A program made the translations under genes and the position numbers. A DNA stretch of 64,000 nt, from positions 1 to 64,000 of the forward strand of contig JAJZHW010000003.1 in NCBI GenBank assembly GCA_021810805.1. Reading direction: 5' to 3'. The DNA comes from Nitrospirota bacterium (GTDB lineage Bacteria > Nitrospirota > Leptospirillia > Leptospirillales > Leptospirillaceae). The notes below the pieces were generated by a model. It made no database searches, was not told the DNA's origin, and saw nothing but the letters and a program-made list of their open reading frames with translations. Of this stretch, positions 1 to 9,358 are shown piece after piece; positions within the stretch are counted from its first letter, which is position 1, and the number at the start of each line of letters is the position of its first letter.

Positions 1-1130
1 CCGAGCTGTAGGTCCCGTTGACCCCCAGGGTCCCCCCCTGCCCCCCCACGAAGCCGCTGACTGACAGATTTTGCCCCACGGTCTGGCTGATCCCTCCCGT
101 CGTCTCGCTCACCCCCGACGAGGCGGAAGTGAGATAGGCCGTCGTCGTCCCGTCGTAGGTCTTGGTCGGATTGTTTATCGTGACCGTGAGCGGGGCCGGG
201 GTGATGGAGCCGGTGACCCCGCTTAAGGAGGCGCTGTTCGTGGACGTCAACTGCACCCCGTTGATGGAGTAGTTCGAAAGTGTGGTCCCGGAGCCGGATG
301 TAAAGTCCCCGGCCGAAAGCGCGATGGTGATCGACTGGCCGGAGCCGGCGTTGGAGGAGGCGTAGGTGCCGGTGGCCCCGTTGAAGGTGGCCCCCTGCGA
401 CCCGACGAAGCCTGTGATGCTCGTGTTGTTGGCGGCGATCGTCTGGCTGATCCCGTTGACCGAGATCGAATCGGAGGAGGGGCCGGTCAGATAGGCGAGG
501 GTTGTCCCGTCATAGGTTTTGGTGGGATTGGTCACGGTAACGGTCAGCGGCGCCGGGGTGATGGAGCCGGTGTTGACGCTCACGGAGGATGGGAGGGTAT
601 AGTTGGACAGGTTGGTGGCTCCGGTGGGCGTCAGGTTGGAGTCTCCGATGGCGGCGGTGGCGGTGAGAAAATTGCTGACGTTGGCGGTGCCTACGCTGGG
701 AGTTGCGGTTGCCCCCGAAGTGGGAGCGTAGGTCACCGTCGGAGCCGTTCCTCCGGTGTTGACGGTCGCTCCGTCGGAACCCACCCATCCCGAAATCGAA
801 AGCTCTCCCGAGGTGAGGGTGCCCGAGGCCGAGGCATCGTAGACCTTCGTGGGGCTGGTGAGTGTCACGGTGAGGGGAGCGGGGGTGATCAGAAGGGTGC
901 CATTTTGATAGACCACCGAACCGACTCCGGAGTGCATCGTCGTATATCCCGAGGCGTTCACCGACAGCCCCGAAGGCGTGATGGCATAGCTCCCGGCATT
1001 GGGGGCTCCGGAACCGAGGGAGTAGGCGAGGGTCCCGGTCGCGAGGTTCGCTGGTGTGCTTCCACTCCAGCCGGAGCTCGTGATCACGGCTCCGTTGGTC
1101 GAGGATGAGCCGCTGTAGGTCTGGGAGGCG
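1..1130 (-). repeat. YDG/MBG-like modules in the adhesin C-terminal part
   Basis: TPAPLTVT followed by xNPTKTYDGTT or SPTKVYDASAS recurs at about 885, 558 and 203, roughly 330-355 bases apart. A related unit (QTYSGSSSTNG) comes before them. This is the typical form of YDG/MBG stalk modules in large bacterial adhesins. The series is still running when the window ends, so more copies probably follow. Confidence 0.75.
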
Positions 1131-4100
1131 TTGCTGGCGGTGACCTGTTCCTGGGGAAGAATGCCCAAAAGAAGGGGAACGTTCTGTCCCTGGATCCAGA
1201 CGGTGGAAAAGTTCCAGTTGGGGTTCGTGTTCCCGTTGGCGGAGGTCGCGGAGGTGAAGTTGGCCTGGGAGGCAAAATCCCCGGCCACCATTCCTTGGGC
1301 GTCGGTCACCGTTCGGGAGTTTGACCCCACGGCATTGGTCGGAATGGATCCGGAACTAAACGAGGTGTTGTAGAAGGAGGAGGTCAGCGTCCCGGTATTT
1401 GTTCCGACGAGGCCCCCCGCCGTCGCCCCCGAGGTCGACATGGCGGCGTTGGCATAGGAATCGCTCACCGTCCCGGAGTTGGTTCCGACGAGGCCTCCGA
1501 CACTCCCCTGCGTTGCGTTGACATGGACCCCATAGTCGAGCCCCACCTCGCTGTTGGTAAGCGTCCCCGGATTGTTCCCCACCAGACCGCCCGTCGCCGA
1601 GGTGCCGTTTTCGACCGTCCCCCCGGCATTGGCATTCGTTCCCCAGTAGGAGCTCGAGATGGTGGTATTGGAGAGTGTCGATCCCGCAAGGCCTCCGACA
1701 ACCCCGCTTAGATTGTTTCCATTGACGGTGCCGCCGGCGTAGGAATCCTGAATGAGCGCATTATAATAATAATTGATGCCCATGCCGGAGGTCCCCCCCT
1801 GGAAATTCCCCACCAGCCCCCCGACCTCTCCGCCGCTGCCGCTGCTGGAGGCCGTCACATTTCCGGTGGCGTGGGAGGAGAGAATCTCCGTCCCCCACCA
1901 GACAGATCCGGCAAGGCCTCCGATCTGGGCATCTCCTGCGCCGGTGACGGTGGCGGTGGAGCTGCTGTTGACAATGGAGTTCTGGGTCGCCCCCACGACT
2001 CCCCCGATCTCACCGTTCCACCCCGTGACATAGGCGCCGTTTCCCTGGGAGTTCACGATCCCTACGGGATCCTGGCCCGATGAAACTCCATAGGCATAGA
2101 CTCCGGAAACACCGACGGGAACCCCGCCGTCAGCCTGGCCGACGATATCCCCCGAATCGGCCGAGATCCCCCCTGTGGGAGAGCCGCTCGTGGCCGACAA
2201 AACCCCCGTTCCCGTGTCTGCGCCAAAGACCAGGCCGTTGCCAGTGGTCTTTCCGACCACCCCTCCGATGGAATCCCCTCCGCTATCGCTCGAGAGCGTC
2301 TTTGCCACCTGGGTCCCGCCGGGAACGGTGACGTTCATGATGAGACCGCTTGAGCTTCCCGCCACGGTCCCAATCTGCTGAGTGGAAGAGGATGTGCCGG
2401 TCACTTCCGCGAGAATATCCGACTGGGCGATGGTTCCTCCATTGTTGTTCCCCACCAGCGCCGCCAGGTTCTGGCCGGAGGTTCCTCCGGTCACCCCGTA
2501 GGTCGAGTATTGGGATCCCGTCGGCGCCATGGCGACATTCGCCACCACCCCTGACCCCGCCAGCTCCCCGATGAGGCCGACGTTGGCATTGGTCGAATCG
2601 TTGATATTGAGGTTATTGATGGTCTGTCCGTTGCCGTTCAAGATCCCGGTGAAGGGCGCGGAGCTTCCCCCCACCCGAACGAAGGTGCCCCCGGCAAAAA
2701 GGCGCTTGTTCGTGGACGAGGTGGTGGCGGAGGCGTCGACGGTGCCGCCGAGGGTGTAGGCGACCCCGGGGTCCATCGCCATGAGCTCGAGCTGGTGGAC
2801 GGTCTCGATGGAGCGGGCGTATTCGGAGGAGAGCATGGGGCCGGTGGAGCCCGAGCCGGAGGCGTTGTTGAGGGAGCCGTTGGAGTCGACCATCACCCAG
2901 TTGTTGCCGGTGAGACCCGGGGTCGTGGTGAAGGTGAATCCGGCATAGTCGGAGGCGACGAGGCCGCTTGCCGGGATCCCCACGTTTGCGCCGACGGTGC
3001 CGGATGAGGATCCGAGCGTCCCGTTTCCATGGCCATCGGCATTGGTATCGGTGTTGTAGGAGGTGCCATTGACCACATTGGTCGACGCTCCCTCCCCCCA
3101 GGCGTTCGCAATCGACCCACTGGCAAAATTGCCCACGAGCAAGCCGGCGGGACCGCCCCCGCCCGTGGCGCTCGACCCATCTTCCAGCGTCACAGAATCC
3201 CAGACATTCGCGATCGTCCCACTATTGTTCTGGAGCCCTACGATGCCGCCCATGGACATGGAGTTGCCACCCGATCCCGCGTTCCCCAGGATCAGGGTTC
3301 CGGTGGAATAGGCATTTTCAACCCCTCCCCCATTGTTGTATCCGGCAATGAGCCCTCCCCAGCTGTTTCCCGTGTTATAAAAACTGCTACTCCCCTGGTT
3401 GCTCGAGAAGGTCAGCGTTCCATGGTCGACGGTGGAGTTGGTGATCGTCCCGGAGCTCCCCGTGGCGGTATTGTTGCTGAGTTCCCCCGCGAGGATCCCC
3501 GAGACCGAGCCCTCGATCTGGCTTGTCGTCGTTCCCCACACCGACCCGACGTTGGAGATCAATCCTCCGTCGAGCCATCCCACCACTCCCCCGATGGCAT
3601 AGGGAGCGCTCGTCTGGCTCGCCGTCGTCACGGTGCTCGCCACGTTGGGGGATTCGAGGATCAGATTCTCGATCGTGGAGTTGACGGCCTTGCCGAAGAG
3701 CCCCACGTTGACGTTGGTGCTATCGGCGATCGAGAGGTTCGAGATCGCGTGCCCGTTGCCGTTGAAGGATCCGGAGAAGGGGGTGGCGGTGCCGCCCACC
3801 CGCACGAAGCCGCTCGAACCGAAGACGTCGCCCCCGTCACCCGAAGTGGCATAGGAGGAGGAGCTCTGCGTGGGGGAGGCGTCGATATTGTTCATGAGCT
3901 GGTAGGAGCTCTGGGGGAGCATGTTCATGAGCTCGAGCTGGTGGAGTGTGCGGATATTTTGCGAATACTCCGAGGCCAGCATGGGGGTCGTGGCGCCCAC
4001 GGCGCTCGAGGCGTTGTTGAGCGAGCCGTTGGTGTCGACGATCACCCAGTTGTTCCCGGAGAGGCCGGGAGTGGAGGTGAAGTTAAATCCCGAAAAGTTC

Positions 4101-7100
4101 GACCCCGTCGCCATTTGGGAGGCGCTCAGGCCGGTCCCCCCCGATCCCCCGTTTGCGGCGCCGGTCGAGGTGAGAGTGCTGTTCCAGTAGACGTGGGTGG
4201 TGGTTCCCGACCCGGTGCCCCAGAGGGCCCCGGTGCCGCCGGAGGCGCTCGTCCCCGAGGTGGGGGTGGAGGTGACCGTCCCGGAATAGTAGGCGTCGGT
4301 GATGGTCAGGCCGTTGTCGTCCCCCAGAAGCCCCCCGGTGTAGGCTCCGGTCCCGTTTTCGGTGATCTTCCCGGTGGCGTAGACATTGTTGAGCATCAGG
4401 CTACTTCCATCGTTTCCGACGATCCCTCCGACATTGATATTGTTCCCGCCACTTCCATTGGAGGCCACCGAATTTCCCGTCACCGCGGCCGTCTCGGTGA
4501 CGTTGTCGATGGTTCCCGAGCCGGCATTGCCCACGACGCCGGCGACGATGATCCCCGCCTCGTTCTGGCCGTTTGCGATCTGGATCGTTCCGCCTTCCAC
4601 CCCCACGTTCGAGATCGTGGAGCTGCCGCCCATGTTCCCGGCCACGGCGCCGATGAGGACGCGCTCGCCATTGTATCCCTTATTGACAGGGTTGGTGCTC
4701 TGGATGTTGGGGTCGAGGAGCAGGAGGTTCTCGATGGTGGCATTGTTGATGTTGCCGAAGAGCCCCACGCTCAGGTTGCTCGCATCGTTGATCGAAAGGT
4801 TCGAGATCGACCGGTTGTTCCCGTTGAAGGTCCCGGTGAAGGGATCCGGGGAGGAGTAGGAGCCTCCACCCACCCGCACGAATCCCTGCGAGCCGAAGAC
4901 ATCGATCCCCTGCCCGGTGGCCCCGGTCACCGCACCTGAGAGGCTGGCCGCGAGGCTAAAGTTTCCGGAGAGGTTCATGTTCATGAGCTCGAGCTGGTGC
5001 ATCGTCCCGATCTGGGTCTGGGATTCGGAGGCCAGCATGGGCAGCAGGGCGCCGTTCGTGCTGCCGGCGTTGTTGAGCGAGCCGTTGGTGTCCACGATGA
5101 CCCAGGCGTTGCCGGTGGCGCCGGGCGTGCTGGAGAAGACGAAGGAGCCGAAATTTCCGGTCTGGGTCATCTGGGAGGGGAGGAGCGCGGTCACATTGGT
5201 GGCGGTCCCGGAGTTCGAGCCGTAGGCGTTGGGGAAGAGCCCTGCATCGTAGTAGGAGTTCTCCAGAAGACCTCCGGAGAGGTTGCTTCCCACAAGAGCT
5301 CCGTTATTCATGCCGTTGTAGCCTTCGACCCCGGCGGCGTAGGTGGTGTTGATCGTGCCGGCATTTTGGCCGGCGATCCCGCCCATGGTGGCTCCGCCCC
5401 CCAGGATCCCGGTGAAGTAGGAGTCCTCCACCGTTGCCCCCGACCCGTTTGAACCGGTAATCCCGCCGGCGTACCCGTTGCCTCCGGTCCCGGCGACCGT
5501 TCCCCCCGACCACGCGTCTTCGATCGTGCCGGTGTTGTAGCCGGCGATCCCTCCCGTCAATGTGCTTGTATTCGACGACCCCTCCACCGTCCCCGTCACC
5601 GAGACCCCCGAGATCGTCCCGCCGTTATTCTCTCCGGCGATCCCCCCGGTATTGGTGGGGGAGGTTCCCGTCGACATGATGCTGGCATTGGCCAATGTGA
5701 GATTCTCAACCTTTCCCCCGGCCAGCACGCCGAAGAGCCCCACGTGGCCATTGGTGGCGTCTTGGATGGTGAGATTCGAGATCACGTTCCCCTGGCCGGT
5801 GAAGGTGCCGGTGAAGGGGGTCGAGGCACTTCCCACCCGCACAAATCCCTGGGAGCCGAAGACGTCGCCGCCGGAGGCGCCGGTGGCCGCCGCGTCAAGG
5901 CTCTGGAGAAGGGTGTAGCTGGCAGTGGGGGCGAGGTTCATGAGCTCAAGCTGATGGAGGGTCGCGATATTGCTGGAGTACTCCGAAGCCAGCATGGGAG
6001 CCAGGGCGGCGGGGGTGGACTGGGTGGAGGAGGCCAGCGTCCCGTTGGCATTGACGAAGACCCAGGTGTTCGACGCCCCTTGCGTGCCGGTCGTCACCGT
6101 CTGATAGCTTGTGGTCGTGGAGTTCGCGTTGGCCAGGATCGCCGTCCGGCTCGAAAGGGGCGAGGTGGAGACCGTTCCCAGAATGCCTGCCATCGTGGAG
6201 GGGGTCTCGAGGCTTTGGAAGGACTCGGGGGCGATCTGGCTTGTGGTGTAGGTGGCTCCGTTTTGAACGAGTCCGATTCCTCCGCTGACAGCGCTTGTGT
6301 AGTCTGAGGAGTTCCCCACGAAGGCCCCCGAGTTCCAGGCATCATGCGAAAGAGTTTGCGTCCCGTTCTCGATATTGCCGAGGAATCCCCCGGAAGAAAA
6401 CAAGGTCCCGGAACCGTTTGTCCCCTCCCCCGACACCGCCCCCAGGGAGTAGGAGTTCTGGAGAGTATTGTTGCCCAGGAGAACCCCCACGAAGCCTCCG
6501 GTGCCGAAGTCTCCGTTGGTGCTCCTCCCCGTGACGCTCCCCGTGGCGTAGGAGTCGGAGATCGTGGCCCCCGTCGAGCCGCCGTTCGAGGCTCCGGCAA
6601 AGCCTCCGGTCGAGGCACCGTTGATGTTGAGGACATTGCCTTCGGCCACCGATCCGGTGATGAGGCCGGCAATGGAGCCGTTGAACTGGTTTTGGCCCAC
6701 GAAGCCGCCGACATTGTTATTTTGCGAAGCCGCCGAGGTCAGGAAAACGTTCACATCGGCGGTGGATGCGGCAATGGTTCCGCTGTTTCGTCCTGTCAGA
6801 CCTCCCACCCAGAAATAGGTCGAATTTGACGTCGATGAGGTACTCCCGGTCACACTCCCCGTGGCGGTGACATTTTCGACCGTCCCATAGTTATCTCCCA
6901 CGACGGCCCCGGCCAGGATCTGCCCGCTGCTGGTATTAATCGTCTCGTTCATCCCCGACAGCGTGAGGTTGCGGAGCCAGCCGCTCGACCCCAGGGATCC
7001 GATGAAGCCGCCGTCGTAGGCGCTGTTGCCGCTATAGTTCTCGTAGAGGTTGGAGATGGAGTGGTCGAGGCCGTCGAAATACCCCGTGTAGTTCGTGGTG

Positions 7101-8842
7101 GAGTTCCCGAGGGGGGTGAAGGAGGTCGTGTTGTTGGTGGGATAAGAGAGGTTGGTGTTGAGGGCGTAGTCGTTGGAGAGGATGGTGCCTGTCTGGTTTT
7201 GTGAGAGATAGTTCAGGTCGTTAAGGCTTGAGATCAGCATGTAGGCGGCGAGAGAGCCGCTCGAGCCCGCGTTGTTGGTGTAGACGGTGGGCGTCGAATA
7301 GTTCGCGGGGTTGTAGTAGATCGCCACCGGGCCATTGACCGAGATCGATCCTGTGGAATTCACCGCCACCGTGCCGTTGCCCGAGGGAACCCCGCCCCCC
7401 GGGGTGTTGGTGGCCGTTCCGCCAAGATCCATGTCGTCGGCCCGGAGAATGAGCAGGGGGGTGTTGGGGAGGGCCGACGGGGTGGCGAGGGCGCTCTGGG
7501 TGAGGCTGTAGCCGCTTGCGGTGTTCGAGATCGGGGCGTTGATCTCGATATTGTTGACGGCGTTCAGGGTTAGCTGATTGGTCGAGCTCCAGGCCACACT
7601 CTGATTGACATAGATGTTGCCAAGCTCCCCCTCCCGCCCCTGGGTGCTGTCGATGACCACGTTGTTGAGGCCCAGGAGAGTTCCCAGCTCGCTCCCCGAG
7701 ATGTCCTGGTAGTTCGTCATCTGGCCGGCGGTGGTGCTCGCCGATCCCGTATTGGCTCCGATATAGAAGGAGGCCGGGTCCAGGGTCCAGGTCCCGGTCC
7801 GGCCGTTTGCGGCCTTGGTGGTGACCACGGCATTGTCGGCGACATTGACCCGGGAGCCGGAGGTCTCGATGGTCCCTCCGCTCCCCCCGGTGGGGGCCGA
7901 GGCGTCGAGAGTGCCGGCGACATTGGTCGTCCCGGAAGCCAAACCGGAGAGGAGAACGATCTCTCCATTCTTTTGGGCGACCGTCTGGGCCTCCAGAACC
8001 CCCGTGTTGTTCACCACGCTCCTGACGATCGAGTCCTGGGCGCCGGCCGAGAGAAGGATCTTCCCCCCTTCGGCCCGGACAAGTCCCCCGTTGGCGGCGA
8101 TGCTGTCGAGAGTGTTCTGGTTGACGGCGAGGGAGACGAGGCTCCCGCCGTTGAAGTCGAGGTCGATGCGGTTGCCGGCGCCGAAGGTCACCGCTCCCCG
8201 GGGAGCCTCCACCGTTCCGTTGTTGGTGACATTCTGCCCCAGAAGGGCAATGTACCCCCCGGGAAGGGCCTTGAGAAGACCGTTATTGGTAATGGAGCCG
8301 GGAGACGCCCCGGAGAAGGAGAGGGTTCCGGAGTTGGAAAACCCCCGGTTCACAAGATCGAGGGTCGAGGCGATGAGCCCCCCCACATTGACCTGGGCGC
8401 CCTTTCCAAAGACGATTCCGGAAGGGTTGATGAGGAAGATCTGTCCGTTGGCCAGAAGGTGGCCATAGATATAGGAGGGGCTGAGCCCCCCGATCTGGTT
8501 CAAGGCGATCGAGGAAGCGCCCGGCTGGAGAAAGGAGACGGTCTGATTGCCCGCGATATTGAAGGAGTTCCAGTTGATGGAGAGGGTCGACGTCTTCTGG
8601 CGGATGGTCATGGTGTTCCCCTTCACCCCGATCGATCCCGACCCCGAGGTGATCCTTCCGCCCTGAGGCATGGCATAGGCGATGGGGCCGTCGGTGAGAA
8701 CGACGCAGAGGAGGTAGGCCACCACGCGCACCCAAAGGGGGGGGAGGGTCATGGTCCCGGCCTGCCTCCGTGGTCTCGCCAGCATACGGCCGGACATAAG
8801 CCGACGGGAGGAGGATCGCAGATTGAGGGAACTCGTCTCCAT
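1..8842 (-). CDS. Giant filamentous-haemagglutinin-type adhesin (TpsA-like), 3' end outside window
   Basis: Predicted very large secreted surface protein of the two-partner-secretion type. The ATG at 8840-8842 follows AAGGA. I checked the frame at 8840, 7718, 6335, 5939, 4982, 3926, 2780 and 179; it is the same at all of them and I met no stop, so at least 2947 residues are encoded and the gene runs past base 1. Residues 1-60 form a long signal peptide with an extended Arg-rich N-region, a hydrophobic stretch and a likely cut after PIAYA. Residues about 60-280 are the haemagglutination/TPS domain (INWNSFNIAGNQTVSFLQPG, then NGQIFLINPSGIVFGKGAQV). Next come many GGLVG-type GLUG motifs, four long modules (residues about 968-2400) and YDG/MBG-like modules from about 2570 onward. 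Composition is Gly/Ser/Thr/Asn-rich with almost no Cys. A TpsB transporter would be expected but none is adjacent here. Function in attachment or biofilm is inferred from the family. Confidence 0.9.
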   Translation of the reverse strand, partial: METSSLNLRSSSRRLMSGRMLARPRRQAGTMTLPPLWVRVVAYLLCVVLTDGPIAYAMPQGGRITSGSGSIGVKGNTMTIRQKTSTLSINWNSFNIAGNQTVSFLQPGASSIALNQIGGLSPSYIYGHLLANGQIFLINPSGIVFGKGAQVNVGGLIASTLDLVNRGFSNSGTLSFSGASPGSITNNGLLKALPGGYIALLGQNVTNNGTVEAPRGAVTFGAGNRIDLDFNGGSLVSLAVNQNTLDSIAANGGLVRAEGGKILLSAGAQDSIVRSVVNNTGVLEAQTVAQKNGEIVLLSGLASGTTNVAGTLDASAPTGGSGGTIETSGSRVNVADNAVVTTKAANGRTGTWTLDPASFYIGANTGSASTTAGQMTNYQDISGSELGTLLGLNNVVIDSTQGREGELGNIYVNQSVAWSSTNQLTLNAVNNIEINAPISNTASGYSLTQSALATPSALPNTPLLILRADDMDLGGTATNTPGGGVPSGNGTVAVNSTGSISVNGPVAIYYNPANYSTPTVYTNNAGSSGSLAAYMLISSLNDLNYLSQNQTGTILSNDYALNTNLSYPTNNTTSFTPLGNSTTNYTGYFDGLDHSISNLYENYSGNSAYDGGFIGSLGSSGWLRNLTLSGMNETINTSSGQILAGAVVGDNYGTVENVTATGSVTGSTSSTSNSTYFWVGGLTGRNSGTIAASTADVNVFLTSAASQNNNVGGFVGQNQFNGSIAGLITGSVAEGNVLNINGASTGGFAGASNGGSTGATISDSYATGSVTGRSTNGDFGTGGFVGVLLGNNTLQNSYSLGAVSGEGTNGSGTLFSSGGFLGNIENGTQTLSHDAWNSGAFVGNSSDYTSAVSGGIGLVQNGATYTTSQIAPESFQSLETPSTMAGILGTVSTSPLSSRTAILANANSTTTSYQTVTTGTQGASNTWVFVNANGTLASSTQSTPAALAPMLASEYSSNIATLHQLELMNLAPTASYTLLQSLDAAATGASGGDVFGSQGFVRVGSASTPFTGTFTGQGNVISNLTIQDATNGHVGLFGVLAGGKVENLTLANASIMSTGTSPTNTGGIAGENNGGTISGVSVTGTVEGSSNTSTLTGGIAGYNTGTIEDAWSGGTVAGTGGNGYAGGITGSNGSGATVEDSYFTGILGGGATMGGIAGQNAGTINTTYAAGVEGYNGMNNGALVGSNLSGGLLENSYYDAGLFPNAYGSNSGTATNVTALLPSQMTQTGNFGSFVFSSTPGATGNAWVIVDTNGSLNNAGSTNGALLPMLASESQTQIGTMHQLELMNMNLSGNFSLAASLSGAVTGATGQGIDVFGSQGFVRVGGGSYSSPDPFTGTFNGNNRSISNLSINDASNLSVGLFGNINNATIENLLLLDPNIQSTNPVNKGYNGERVLIGAVAGNMGGSSTISNVGVEGGTIQIANGQNEAGIIVAGVVGNAGSGTIDNVTETAAVTGNSVASNGSGGNNINVGGIVGNDGSSLMLNNVYATGKITENGTGAYTGGLLGDDNGLTITDAYYSGTVTSTPTSGTSASGGTGALWGTGSGTTTHVYWNSTLTSTGAANGGSGGTGLSASQMATGSNFSGFNFTSTPGLSGNNWVIVDTNGSLNNASSAVGATTPMLASEYSQNIRTLHQLELMNMLPQSSYQLMNNIDASPTQSSSSYATSGDGGDVFGSSGFVRVGGTATPFSGSFNGNGHAISNLSIADSTNVNVGLFGKAVNSTIENLILESPNVASTVTTASQTSAPYAIGGVVGWLDGGLISNVGSVWGTTTSQIEGSVSGILAGELSNNTATGSSGTITNSTVDHGTLTFSSNQGSSSFYNTGNSWGGLIAGYNNGGGVENAYSTGTLILGNAGSGGNSMSMGGIVGLQNNSGTIANVWDSVTLEDGSSATGGGGPAGLLVGNFASGSIANAWGEGASTNVVNGTSYNTDTNADGHGNGTLGSSSGTVGANVGIPASGLVASDYAGFTFTTTPGLTGNNWVMVDSNGSLNNASGSGSTGPMLSSEYARSIETVHQLELMAMDPGVAYTLGGTVDASATTSSTNKRLFAGGTFVRVGGSSAPFTGILNGNGQTINNLNINDSTNANVGLIGELAGSGVVANVAMAPTGSQYSTYGVTGGTSGQNLAALVGNNNGGTIAQSDILAEVTGTSSSTQQIGTVAGSSSGLIMNVTVPGGTQVAKTLSSDSGGDSIGGVVGKTTGNGLVFGADTGTGVLSATSGSPTGGISADSGDIVGQADGGVPVGVSGVYAYGVSSGQDPVGIVNSQGNGAYVTGWNGEIGGVVGATQNSIVNSSSTATVTGAGDAQIGGLAGSVWWGTEILSSHATGNVTASSSGSGGEVGGLVGNFQGGTSGMGINYYYNALIQDSYAGGTVNGNNLSGVVGGLAGSTLSNTTISSSYWGTNANAGGTVENGTSATGGLVGNNPGTLTNSEVGLDYGVHVNATQGSVGGLVGTNSGTVSDSYANAAMSTSGATAGGLVGTNTGTLTSSFYNTSFSSGSIPTNAVGSNSRTVTDAQGMVAGDFASQANFTSATSANGNTNPNWNFSTVWIQGQNVPLLLGILPQEQVTASNASQTYSGSSSTNGAVITSSGWSGSTPANLATGTLAYSLGSGAPNAGSYAITPSGLSVNASGYTTMHSGVGSVVYQNGTLLITPAPLTVTLTSPTKVYDASASGTLTSGELSISGWVGSDGATVNTGGTAPTVTYAPTSGATATPSVGTANVSNFLTATAAIGDSNLTPTGATNLSNYTLPSSVSVNTGSITPAPLTVTVTNPTKTYDGTTLAYLTGPSSDSISVNGISQTIAANNTSITGFVGSQGATFNGATGTYASSNAGSGQSITIALSAGDFTSGSGTTLSNYSINGVQLTSTNSASLSGVTGSITPAPLTVTINNPTKTYDGTTTAYLTSASSGVSETTGGISQTVGQNLSVSGFVGGQGGTLGVNGTYSS
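1300..5950 (-). repeat. Four long repeated modules inside the adhesin
   Basis: The motif HQLELM(N/A)M or a close variant recurs with its Met codon at 5939-5941, 4982-4984, 3926-3928 and 2780-2782, giving periods of 957, 1056 and 1146 bases. Each copy is preceded by GNxWVxVDxNGSLNNA and PMLxSEY. Each is followed by VFGSQGFVRVGG (diverged in the last copy), PFTGTFNGNG, ISNLxIxDxTNxxVGLFG and a run of GGxxGxNxG GLUG motifs. The copies are clearly homologous in protein but diverged, with insertions in the GLUG part, so they are old duplications rather than recent tandem copies. Confidence 0.8.
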
Positions 8843-9358
8843 GGGCAAAGCGCCTTTCCTTGAAGGAGCTGAAACAACGAAATCATTCCGTTATTTTTCT
8901 GGAATAACTTAGAACAAAAACATAAAAAAATTATTTAAAAAACAATAATTTAACAAAATAACGATAGAAATGGAGATTCGAGAATTTCGACCGGAACTCG
9001 AACATGAATCTGGAGAAGAAGGCCAGAAAATCCCAAGGCCAAACTGACCCGATCTCCCTCATCAGCGACCCCCAAAAAACACCCGATGAAGGCGCCGCAT
9101 ACCGGGTTCCCCGCAAAACATCGAACGAGGAACCAAGGAGTTTTTCGCATCTAAACTATAATAGGCAAAGAAATAAGTGTCAACGTAACGACTTAATGCT
9201 TGTGCACGATTTATCCTTGAAAAATATCTTTTAAAAATATATTCTTAAAATAGAAATGATCTTTTTTGAAACATTAAAATATTTAAATTCTAATAAACTC
9301 AATAGATCGAATACATAAAAAATCAATAAAATAATAAAACTTAAAAAAGATCAGGACG
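8843..9358. promoter_or_regulatory. AT-rich divergent intergenic region between adhesin and regulator
   Basis: This 516-base gap is strikingly AT-rich at 8880-8990 and 9150-9350, in contrast to GC-rich genes on both sides. A less AT-rich core lies at about 9000-9140. Candidate sites: TATAAT at 9157-9162 (plus strand, no good -35); an inverted repeat GTTATT/AATAAC at about 8890-8908 just upstream of the adhesin start; ACCCG/CGGGT arms at 9081-9085 and 9103-9107. Several other TA-rich hexamers exist on both strands, so I cannot choose the real promoters. Short open frames inside the gap lack a convincing ribosome site and are not called. Confidence 0.6.

Noticed and set aside
3029-4939. 636-codon plus-strand frame inside the adhesin region
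   Set aside because: Repetitive His/Arg/Gly-rich translation that mirrors the adhesin repeats; the minus frame carries a signal peptide and recognisable domains.
1300-5950. CRISPR array or tandem DNA repeat
   Set aside because: The regularity is about 1 kb in period, diverged, and in frame as protein modules.
9004-9234. Short plus-strand frame (76 codons) in the AT-rich gap
   Set aside because: Weak ribosome site, runs through the TATAAT box, no recognisable motif.
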